From contig NZ_JAASRS010000001.1 in the NCBI RefSeq assembly GCF_011761475.1, forward strand, positions 434,001 through 498,000: a stretch of 64,000 nucleotides of DNA, written 5' to 3'. This stretch comes from Saccharococcus thermophilus (GTDB lineage Bacteria; Bacillota; Bacilli; Bacillales; Anoxybacillaceae). The first letter of the stretch is position 1, and every line of letters starts with the position of its first letter. The position numbers and the translations under genes are program-made. Below the pieces are notes generated by a model. That model was not told where the DNA came from, made no database searches, and was given only the letters and a program-made list of their open reading frames with translations. This document shows positions 54,309-61,818 of this stretch, in pieces.

Positions 54309-55688
54309 ATGACGAAGCAGACAATCACCATCAAGAAAGGGCAACAGTTTCCGCTCACGATCAAACGGCTTGGCATTAACGGGGAAGGAGTCGGCTATTT
54401 TAAAAAGCAAGTGGTGTTTGTCCCCGGAGCGCTTCCTGGGGAGGAAGTCGTTGTAGAGGCGACGAATATTCATCCGAAATACGCGGAAGCGAAAATCAAA
54501 AAAATTCGCAAGCGCTCCCCGTACCGCGTCACACCAAGATGCCCTGTTTACGAGCAATGCGGCGGCTGCCAGTTGCAACATCTTGATTACGAAGCGCAGC
54601 TTCGCGAAAAGCGTGATATCGTCATTCAGGCGCTCGAGCGGCATTGCCGGCTGCCGGTGGAAACGCTGTCGATTCGCCCGACGATCGGGATGGATGACCC
54701 GTGGCATTACCGCAATAAAAGCCAGTTTCAAGTCGGTATCCAAAAAGGGGAGGTCATCGCCGGTTTGTATGGATTGAACTCTCATCGATTAATCGATATT
54801 CCCGAATGCGTCATCCAACACCCGGCCACAAACCGCGTTACCAACATCGTGAAAATGATTTTACAAGATTTGCGGATTCCGATTTACAATGAACGGACAC
54901 AAACAGGGCTTGTCCGTACAATTGTCGCAAGAGTCGGCTTTCATACAGGAGACGTCCAGCTCGTGCTTATTACCACAAAAAAAGAAATTCCGCGCAAAGA
55001 GCTGCTCATCGCTGAAATCAAGCGCCGTCTCCCTGAAGTAAAGTCGATCGTGCAAAATATTAACGGAGAAAAAACATCGCTTATTTTTGGGGAAGAATCG
55101 CTGCTTTTAGAAGGAGAAGAATACATTCAAGAAGTGTTAGGGGATTTATCGTTTGAACTGTCGGCGCGGGCGTTTTTCCAGTTAAACCCGATTCAAACGG
55201 TCAAATTGTACGATGAAGTGAAGCGCGCCGCCGCTTTAACAGGAACGGAAAAAGTCGTCGATGCTTATTGCGGCGTCGGCACGATCGGGCTTTGGCTCGC
55301 CAAAGACGCCCGAGAAGTGCGCGGCATGGACGTCATTCCAGAAGCGATTGAAGATGCCAAGAAAAACGCGAAAAAACATGGGTTTGCCAATACGATGTAC
55401 GTCGTTGGCAAAGCGGAAACGCTGCTTCCAAAATGGGTGAAGGAAGGCTGGAAGCCGGACGTCATCGTTGTCGACCCGCCACGCACGGGATGTGACAACG
55501 AGCTGCTGCAAACAATTCTCCGCGTCCAGCCGAAAACGGTCGTGTACGTCTCCTGCAACCCGTCCAGCCTCGCGCGCGATATCGATATGCTTGCAGAGCG
55601 TTATCATGTCGACTACATCCAGCCGGTCGATATGTTTCCGCATACGGCGCATGTGGAAAGTGTGGCGCGATTAGCGTTAAAGACGTAG
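54309..55688 (+). CDS. rlmD: 23S rRNA (uracil-C5) methyltransferase RlmD/RlmCD type
   Basis: SAM-dependent RNA methyltransferase of 459 residues. An N-terminal TRAM domain ([20 protein letters not shown]) binds RNA. The iron-sulfur cysteines are in [15 protein letters not shown]. The catalytic domain has [31 protein letters not shown] and the nucleophile Cys in [16 protein letters not shown] 54309 follows GAGGAG; the long upstream frame is an overlap with the glycosylase gene. It probably corresponds to B. subtilis yfjO. The exact target uridine cannot be read from the sequence. Confidence 0.93.
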   Translation: MTKQTITIKKGQQFPLTIKRLGINGEGVGYFKKQVVFVPGALPGEEVVVEATNIHPKYAEAKIKKIRKRSPYRVTPRCPVYEQCGGCQLQHLDYEAQLREKRDIVIQALERHCRLPVETLSIRPTIGMDDPWHYRNKSQFQVGIQKGEVIAGLYGLNSHRLIDIPECVIQHPATNRVTNIVKMILQDLRIPIYNERTQTGLVRTIVARVGFHTGDVQLVLITTKKEIPRKELLIAEIKRRLPEVKSIVQNINGEKTSLIFGEESLLLEGEEYIQEVLGDLSFELSARAFFQLNPIQTVKLYDEVKRAAALTGTEKVVDAYCGVGTIGLWLAKDAREVRGMDVIPEAIEDAKKNAKKHGFANTMYVVGKAETLLPKWVKEGWKPDVIVVDPPRTGCDNELLQTILRVQPKTVVYVSCNPSSLARDIDMLAERYHVDYIQPVDMFPHTAHVESVARLALKT

Positions 55689-55746
55689 AGCGTAAATAAA
55701 CTCTTGCCAAAATAAAGTGGTGCAAAAGGGCAGGGGAAAGGGTTTA

Positions 55747-55792
55747 GGGGAAAAGGAGGAATCGTTTTCCCACAAGCCTTTTCCCTTTTTTT
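55747..55792 (+). terminator. Rho-independent terminator of rlmD
   Basis: GGGAAAAGG and CCTTTTCCC pair across a 20-nt loop and are followed by seven T residues. Confidence 0.75.
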
Positions 55793-56558
55793 ATGCCAAA
55801 AGATTATTTGAACAAAAATAAAGTTTTGGCAGAAAAAATCGAAGCAAAAATCGAAAAAATGAGCGATTCGTAAATGACTTTAATATGAATGGTAGAATGC
55901 GGGGTGGGGAAGGGTTGGATAGCAAGGGATTATTATGACTGAACAAAGGCACATCGCGTCCTGCGAAGTTGAAAGTTGCTAACCGACGAAAATCCTGTAA
56001 CATAACGTTCACTTGACCATTCTTGATAAGCAGTGATACGCTCGACTTGGAATAGAAACCATGGTTTCTCCAACAATAGGGTTATTTTAATTTTTTGTAA
56101 AGTCCTGCGGTAATATGTCAAATACCAAAATCAAAGGAATTGGAAATTCTAATCCTCAAAAGTTCTAAAAAGGGCAATACTAAAGAAATCTAGTAAAATT
56201 TATGCCCCCAGCGCGCTTGTTGATCGATCACTTCCATGAGCTACCTGGAAGCTGCCACTTTCAGCAAGGGTTGCCAGAGGGAACAGTCTGCGGGTTAGAA
56301 GTTCAAACAAGAGATGGGGAAACATACTTTACTTTAATAGTAGTCAAAGCTACAGGAGAGATAAGGATTTCCCCAAATGATCGTAAGACCATTATCTAGA
56401 GACATCACGAAAAGTACGCCCCTAAAGATGAGATTTTTCAGATAGTGGGGCTAGCCTCCACTATCTGAACGAATCCTATGAAGTTATCAAAGAACAAAAA
56501 TCTAACTGGAATTACCTTGAAAGCGGATTCAAAAAATACTATGCGAGGAGTGAATATT
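55793..56558. other. Degenerate intergenic region before cbiM
   Basis: About 760 bp with no convincing gene. On the minus strand near 55920-56000 a short stretch (MLQDFRRLATFNFAGRDVPL) may be a transposase remnant. A 65-codon + strand frame at 56202-56399 (MPPARLLIDHFHELPGSCHF onward) lacks an SD. A 12-bp perfect hairpin (TTCAGATAGTGG/CCACTATCTGAA, 56437-56471) has no T-run after it. I see no recognisable cobalamin or NiCo riboswitch. Confidence 0.45.
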
Positions 56559-57416
56559 ATGCACATGGCTGATGCCTTGATTTCACCAGCTGTTGGTGGA
56601 ACTATGCTGGCAGCCACTACTGGAGTTGCAGCTTATTCAATCAAAAAACTCCAGAATGAGATGGATGAAAAGAAAATTCCTTTAATGGGGGTTATGGGGG
56701 CATTTGTTTTTGCAACACAAATGATTAATTTTTCAATACCGGGTACTGGTTCAAGCGGACACCTCGGGGGAGGAATGTTGCTTGCAATATTATTGGGCCC
56801 TTATGCTGGATTTTTGACGATGGCTTCAATTTTGTTGATACAAGCATTGTTCTTTGGTGACGGCGGATTGCTTGCTTATGGCTGCAACGTATTTAATCTT
56901 GGTTTTTATACCTGTTTTATAGCATACCCTTTAATATATAAATGGTTTATACGTAAAGGGGTTACTTCCAAAAGGATTTTTGCAGGTTCAATGGCTTCAG
57001 CGCTGGTTGCTCTCCAATTGGGTGCTTTTAGCGTTGTCCTTGAGACTCTTTTATCAGGAAAGACCGAATTGCCTTTTGGAAAATTCGTACTGCTGATGCT
57101 GCCGATACATCTTGCAATTGGGATAGTTGAAGGGCTGGTAACCGCAGCAATTGTTACTTTCGTATGGAGAGCCAGACCTGAAATTTTGGAAAAGGCAGTG
57201 AATGGGGAAGCCCTTGGCAATATATCCATGAAGAAAGTATTGACAGGCCTTTCCATCGCAGTAGTTGTGGTTGGCGGTTTGTTTTCTTGGTTTGCTTCCG
57301 CAAATCCTGACGGCCTGGAATGGTCTATCGAAAAAATAGCAGGTACGACAGAACTGAAAGCTCCTGATGGCATTCATAAAATACTCTCTGAAATTCAAAG
57401 CAAAACAGCATTATTA
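56559..57416 (+). pseudogene. cbiM: ECF-type cobalt/nickel transporter CbiM, 5' part, interrupted by IS
   Basis: First 286 codons of a CbiM-type substrate-binding membrane protein. It begins MHMADALISPAVGGTMLAAT, where the N-terminal Met-His chelates the metal in this family, and has SIPGTGSSGHLGGGMLLAIL and a C-terminal PDGL-type region (ANPDGLEWSIEKIAG) linked to CbiN-like function. IS copy 4 is inserted after codon 286. Removal restores KTALLPDYNFKTNKGENKEK and a 351-residue protein. ATG 56559 follows GCGAGGAG; the frame upstream has no SD. Confidence 0.9.
57411..57416. repeat. 6-bp target duplication of IS copy 4 (left)
   Basis: TTATTA here is repeated at 59304-59309 after the element. 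Confidence 0.88.
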
Positions 57417-59303
57417 CTCACATTTCGCACCCTCTCGACGAAAATCGGGAGGATTTTTTCGTTCCGATGTCGAATGAATCCTTGACACACAAGGAACGTA
57501 AAGGAGTTTTTCACTTATGAACGTTCAAGTCAAAAAGGTCTATCGCAATTCTTATTTGAATATAATAAGTGCCCTATTCAAGAAACTGGGTCTGCCTCAA
57601 TTGATTGACCATCTCGTGCCCGTCGATCCGCAGTGCCAAACGCGAGTCAGCGATGCCGTTCAGGCCATCCTCTACAATGTGTTTGACGGCCGGCAAGCCC
57701 TTGTTCACTTGGAACATTGGGCTCAGGAGGTCGATTGTGAGAAACTCATCCGTCCCGATCTCCATCCTTCCTGGTTGAACGACGATGCGTTGGCCCGTCA
57801 TCTCGATCGCCTGTATGAGGCTGGCATTCACAACGTCATCAGCACTTGCTTGATTCATATTTATCGAAAAGAAGGCCTTTCCCTCCGAGCCTTCCACGCC
57901 GATACGACGGACAAGACCGTTTACGGCGCGTATGAATCGGCCTCGTTAGAGGCCTTACAAATCACACATGGCTACAACCGCCATCATCGTTGGCAAAAAC
58001 AGATCGGTTTCGGACTGGTCGGCAACGAGGACGGCATCCCGTTTTACGGCGATGTGCACGATGGCAACCTGCCCGATAAAACATGGAATCCCGAGGTGCT
58101 GTCTCGTGTCCATGAACAGCTGAAGCAGGCCAAAATCGAAGACGAATGGATTTACGTGGCCGATTCCGCCGCGATGACGAAAGAGACCCTGGCGCAAACC
58201 AAAGCGGCCAACGCCTTTTTGATCACCAGAGGCCCTTCGTCGCTCCGGATCGTGAAAACCGCGCTGGCCGAAGCGGATGCTGAGGACACGACGTGGAGCG
58301 ATCCCTTTACGTTGGCGGAGAGAAACGGCGCCACGTACCGGGTATGGGAAACGGCCTCGACGTATGAAGGCCACCCCGTTCGGCTGATCGTTGTTGAATC
58401 GAGCGCGCTCGACCAGCGAAAAGGAAAGACGCTTGAAAAAGAACGAACCAAAGAAGCGGAGCTTCTTCGCGAGGAACAAGCCCGTTGGGAGCGTCACCCC
58501 TTCTCCTGCCGGGAAGATGCCGAACAAGCCTTGGCGTCCCTCAAGGCGTCCCTTCGCCCCCGGTTTCATCGGGTTGAGGCCGCGGTCGAAGAGATCGTAC
58601 GCCTGAAAAAACGGCGCGGACGGCCGAAAAAAGGGGCGGAACCCGAGGTGGAGACGCTGTATTTCTTGCACCTTGACGTCGAATTCGACCAAGACGCGTG
58701 GGAACAGGCGAGACGGAAAGCGTCCCGGTTTGTCCTTGTCACGACCGTTCCGAAGGAATGGAAGGGCCAACCCATGGATGCCCAAGAGATCTTGAAGCTG
58801 TATAAAGGGCAGATCTCGGTGGAAATGAACTTCGCTTTTTTGAAAGATCCGTTTTTCACGGATGAGATTTACGTCAAAAAACCAGAACGGGTCGCAGTAT
58901 TAGGCTATTTGTTTCTGTTGGCCTTGGCTATTTACCGCGTTTTTCAGCGCCGAGTGCGTCAGTTTATTACTCCAGAACACCCGTTGAAGGGTCCTGGAGG
59001 CCGCAAGCTGACCCGGCCGACGGGACAGGCGATTTTTCAGCTGTTTCAATATGTGAACGTCGTCCTGTTCAAGCTGCCGGATGGGCGCATCCAACGCTCA
59101 CTGGATCGCTCCCTTACCCCTGATCAGCGAAGGATTCTGCAGGGATTGGGCATGGATGAGAGCATCTACGTGTAACGTGATACGGAACGACCAGCGATGG
59201 TAAAAAAAGGATTGCCATCGCTCGTTGTGTTGGTCAAAAAGTTATTCTGAAAAACTAAATAAAAAATCCTTTGTTTTGACCTTGTTAGGGTGCGAAATGT
59301 GAG
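57417..59303 (+). mobile_element. IS1634-type insertion sequence, copy 4 (6-bp target duplication)
   Basis: 1887 bp with the same ends as copies 1-3 and TTATTA on both sides. It lies within cbiM. Confidence 0.95.
57517..59175 (+). CDS. IS1634-family transposase, copy 4
   Basis: 552 residues identical to the other three copies; frame intact and oriented with cbiM. Confidence 0.92.
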   Translation: MNVQVKKVYRNSYLNIISALFKKLGLPQLIDHLVPVDPQCQTRVSDAVQAILYNVFDGRQALVHLEHWAQEVDCEKLIRPDLHPSWLNDDALARHLDRLYEAGIHNVISTCLIHIYRKEGLSLRAFHADTTDKTVYGAYESASLEALQITHGYNRHHRWQKQIGFGLVGNEDGIPFYGDVHDGNLPDKTWNPEVLSRVHEQLKQAKIEDEWIYVADSAAMTKETLAQTKAANAFLITRGPSSLRIVKTALAEADAEDTTWSDPFTLAERNGATYRVWETASTYEGHPVRLIVVESSALDQRKGKTLEKERTKEAELLREEQARWERHPFSCREDAEQALASLKASLRPRFHRVEAAVEEIVRLKKRRGRPKKGAEPEVETLYFLHLDVEFDQDAWEQARRKASRFVLVTTVPKEWKGQPMDAQEILKLYKGQISVEMNFAFLKDPFFTDEIYVKKPERVAVLGYLFLLALAIYRVFQRRVRQFITPEHPLKGPGGRKLTRPTGQAIFQLFQYVNVVLFKLPDGRIQRSLDRSLTPDQRRILQGLGMDESIYV

Positions 59304-59309
59304 TTATTA

Positions 59310-59507
59310 CCTGATTATAACTTTAAGACAAATAAAGGTGAAAATAAAGAAAAAACAGCTGCACAAGCTGAAAATGCGTGGCCTGCTGTTAGTGTCGGAA
59401 CAAGTGTTTCGGGTATAGTAGGAGGAGCATTGACCCTTGCACTGGCCGTATTTACGGGTTGGATCATCATTGTGGTTAAAAGGAAAAAGAGAAAAATTAC
59501 CATTTAA
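59310..59507 (+). pseudogene. cbiM: CbiM, 3' part after IS copy 4
   Basis: The last 66 codons, in frame with 57416 once the IS is removed: LPDYNFKTNKGENKEK, then a C-terminal membrane helix (VSGIVGGALTLALAVFTGWI) and a basic end KRKKRKITI. This is the PDGLE-type tail. Confidence 0.88.
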
Positions 59508-59571
59508 TTGTTTAATTATTTTTATGACGATGTAAAAAACTACCTTTAGTTTTTAAGAGGAATTGATTTAA

Positions 59572-59919
59572 ATGGCGAACATGATAAATTCAATATCTAA
59601 TATAAGGCTTCTGGATGACCTGGCGCGGAAAGAGACCTTTATACACAGAATTCATCCACTAATAAAGCTGTTGATCACAGTCGTTTATTTGACTGTGGTT
59701 GTGTCATTTGGAAGATATGAAATAAGCGGTCTTTTGCCTTTTATTTTTTATCCTATACTAATTTTTGCCTTTGCAGAGATACCAATTGCGCCAATTCTAA
59801 AAATGATATTGCTTATTGAGCCTTTAATCATCGGAATTGGAATATTAAATCCATTGTTTGATCATTCTAAAGTGATGCTTGGTGGAATTGCTGTTTCAAG
59901 AGGATGGGTTACTTTTTTA
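59572..59919 (+). pseudogene. cbiQ: ECF transporter T-component CbiQ, truncated by ISL3
   Basis: Only the first 116 codons remain: RKETFIHRIHPLIKLLITVV and several membrane helices typical of CbiQ/EcfT. The frame then enters the ISL3 end and stops after 12 foreign residues. No cbiQ continuation is visible beyond the right end of the IS, and there is no target duplication, so the 3' half and any cbiO were lost in a deletion or rearrangement. AAGAGGAA lies upstream of the ATG. Confidence 0.85.
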
Positions 59920-59995
59920 GGGTCTTCACCATTTTCTGTGATTTCTACTCAATCCTAGAAACATGTTAGCTGGATGAAATAGGTTCATCAGTCAG

Positions 59996-60103
59996 TATCC
60001 TTCTTCCGCATACAGACCACGAAGTTGGTAGAATGGAAACAGTCAAGTGCTTTCCTTGACGGGTTCCATTCTACCAACTATCATACCGATAGCGGAAGAA
60101 GGG
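59996..60103. repeat. Long imperfect palindrome inside the ISL3 element
   Basis: Inner arms AGTTGGTAGAATGGAA and TTCCATTCTACCAACT (about 60023-60079) and outer arms CCTTCTTCCGC and GCGGAAGAAGG give one ~100-bp hairpin. It sits next to the transposase stop and probably works as a strong bidirectional transcription block. Confidence 0.85.
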
Positions 60104-60108
60104 AGCGC

Positions 60109-61299
60109 TTAAGCAGCCTGACTACCTGTAGTGTTCCCTGTACACTCCAGAAATACACGCAAACGAAACCGTTCTAGATTTCGATAGCCATATGCCCGGC
60201 GTTTGATGTTTTTGATCTTGTGATTCGTCCCCTCGATCCGGGCATTTGTATATGGGCACAAAAAGTAGGAAAGAATAGGCTCCTTCCACCTTTCAAGCGT
60301 GTTGGCTGCTTCCTGAAAAGAAGCAAAAGGGCTCTGTTTGGCTAACTTAATCCATTCTTCCAAGCGTTCCTTTGCTTCGTTATATCCATCGGTTCGGTAA
60401 AAATCCCGAAACAACTCTTTCAGATAATAAGCAATGGAAAGTGCCGGATACTCCTCCAAGATATCGTCTAATCGAAGCCGTTGGTCCTTACGAAGCTTTT
60501 CACATCCTTTTAAGAGAAGATATCGAGCCTTTTTCAATGGAGAAAATTCCTTTCTTGCTTGATCCAAGGCTTGTGTCACTTTTTGAACCACATGGTACTT
60601 ATCGATGACAATCGAAGCAGATGGAAACAGGGCACGAACCGCCTTATGATAAGGTTCCCACATGTCAAGAATCACCGTTTGGACCATTTCTTTCGACAGG
60701 ACATTTTGGCTCAACAAGTTGATGGCGGAGTCACATTGGCGATCGGCATGCATTCCCATGACCGATCCGGCTTTGGCATCCATCAATACGGTTTCATACT
60801 GATGTCCCTTTTTTACCGCGATTTCATCTAAGCTAAGCACCATCCCTTCCTGAAAAGATGCCCCCTTTGCTGCTTGGCGCTCTTTTGCTTTTTTCGATGC
60901 GATGGAGTAATAGATGCGTTCCAATGTCGTATATGGGATGCGGTGCTTTCGGCTAACCTCTTGAATGGTGGAGCCTTCACAAAGTTCATACAAGTACTCA
61001 CAAAATCGATTGGTGTAGTGTTGATTGGGTGGAATCGATTCCAAAGAGGCGGAAAACACTTGGGAACAATTCCAGCACCGATAGCGCTTTACCTTTACGA
61101 ACAAGTACACCGGTTGATGGAAAATCGCCAAATCCCGTACTTTTCTTGTCCGTCTGTCGTGGACAGAGGAAGTGGCAAACCCACAATGAGGGCAACGTTC
61201 CTGTGTCTCTGTTTTCTCTACATGAATCGCATAACCATAGGAAAGAAGTTCTTGTTTAATAACTTTAAATTCTGGCAATCCTAGTGGTATAGAAAGCAC
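60109..61299 (-). CDS. ISL3-family transposase
   Basis: A 396-residue transposase. The N-terminal zinc site has CPHCGFATSSVHD and YRCWNCSQVF, then a helix-turn-helix (GSTIQEVSRKHRIPYTTLER). The DDE core has LSLDEIAVKKGHQYETVLMD, VILDMWEPYHKAVRALFP, IVIDKYHVVQKV and the C-terminal NARIEGTNHKIKNIKRRAYG with the Glu. The frame is intact. Confidence 0.93.
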   Translation of the reverse strand: MLSIPLGLPEFKVIKQELLSYGYAIHVEKTETQERCPHCGFATSSVHDRRTRKVRDLAIFHQPVYLFVKVKRYRCWNCSQVFSASLESIPPNQHYTNRFCEYLYELCEGSTIQEVSRKHRIPYTTLERIYYSIASKKAKERQAAKGASFQEGMVLSLDEIAVKKGHQYETVLMDAKAGSVMGMHADRQCDSAINLLSQNVLSKEMVQTVILDMWEPYHKAVRALFPSASIVIDKYHVVQKVTQALDQARKEFSPLKKARYLLLKGCEKLRKDQRLRLDDILEEYPALSIAYYLKELFRDFYRTDGYNEAKERLEEWIKLAKQSPFASFQEAANTLERWKEPILSYFLCPYTNARIEGTNHKIKNIKRRAYGYRNLERFRLRVFLECTGNTTGSQAA

Positions 61300-61403
61300 T
61301 TACGAGACCTCCTTAATGTTTATTTCACCGCTAACATTATTGCCAGGATCTCGTCAGTGCTTTCTCTTTTTTGTCACTAAATCACAAAATTTGGTGATGA
61401 ACC

Positions 61404-61553
61404 ATAAAATATAAATACAATCCTGCAAGTCAAATTACAATCCCTATCATTACGTTAATTTCTCCCTTTTTATTATGTTATTTCTCTCTATTTCTTTTGT
61501 GGCCAATAGCAACAATTTTTTAGAAAAGAGCCATGAAAAAAGAGTTACCAAAC
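61404..61553. other. AT-rich flank right of the ISL3 element
   Basis: About 150 bp without a gene. I see no continuation of cbiQ. Confidence 0.5.
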
Positions 61554-61598
61554 CGCGTCCTTTCCCCGATGTTAGCGGGGAAAGGACGCTTCGTTTTT
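61554..61598 (+). terminator. Strong hairpin, probable terminator
   Basis: GCGTCCTTTCCCCG, an 8-nt loop and CGGGGAAAGGACGC form a 14-bp perfect stem, followed by TTCG and then a T-run. The gene it once served is missing, which fits a deletion next to the IS. Confidence 0.75.
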
Positions 61599-61818
61599 CT
61601 TAACAGTGGCTGTGATAGTGAAAAAGTCTGCATCAATAGTGTGAAATCTGCTTTACATCCGATTGTTGATGTGCGGTTAGGCAGTTATATAATTTGCTAA
61701 TAAGGTAAAATTTGGTTGGTTATTGTCGAAAATTATCAAAATTTATTTGTCAAAATATGTTGTTTACACTCCCCCCATCCCATAAAATTTTTTTGAATCA
61801 AGAAAAAAGGGGGATTAT
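61599..61818. other. Upstream region of the large wall protein
   Basis: AT-rich DNA of about 220 bp with no gene. TTGTCA and similar boxes occur near 61725-61760, but I cannot fix a promoter. It ends in AAAAGGGGGATTATAT, the ribosome binding site of the next gene. Confidence 0.45.

Larger units (their letters stand above)
59920..61403 (-). mobile_element. ISL3-family insertion sequence (no target duplication)
   Basis: A 1484-bp element with imperfect inverted ends: GGGTCTTCACCATTTTCTGT on the left and GGTTCATCACCAAATTTTGT as the complement of the right. Flanks CTTTTTTA and ATAAAATA do not match, although ISL3 elements usually make 8-bp duplications. It contains a long palindrome at about 59996-60103 beyond the 3' end of the transposase gene. 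Confidence 0.9.

Noticed and set aside
56202-56399. 65-codon frame MPPARLLIDHFHELPGSC
   Set aside because: No ribosome binding site and no recognised family; noted in the intergenic entry only. It could be a fragment of a lost gene.
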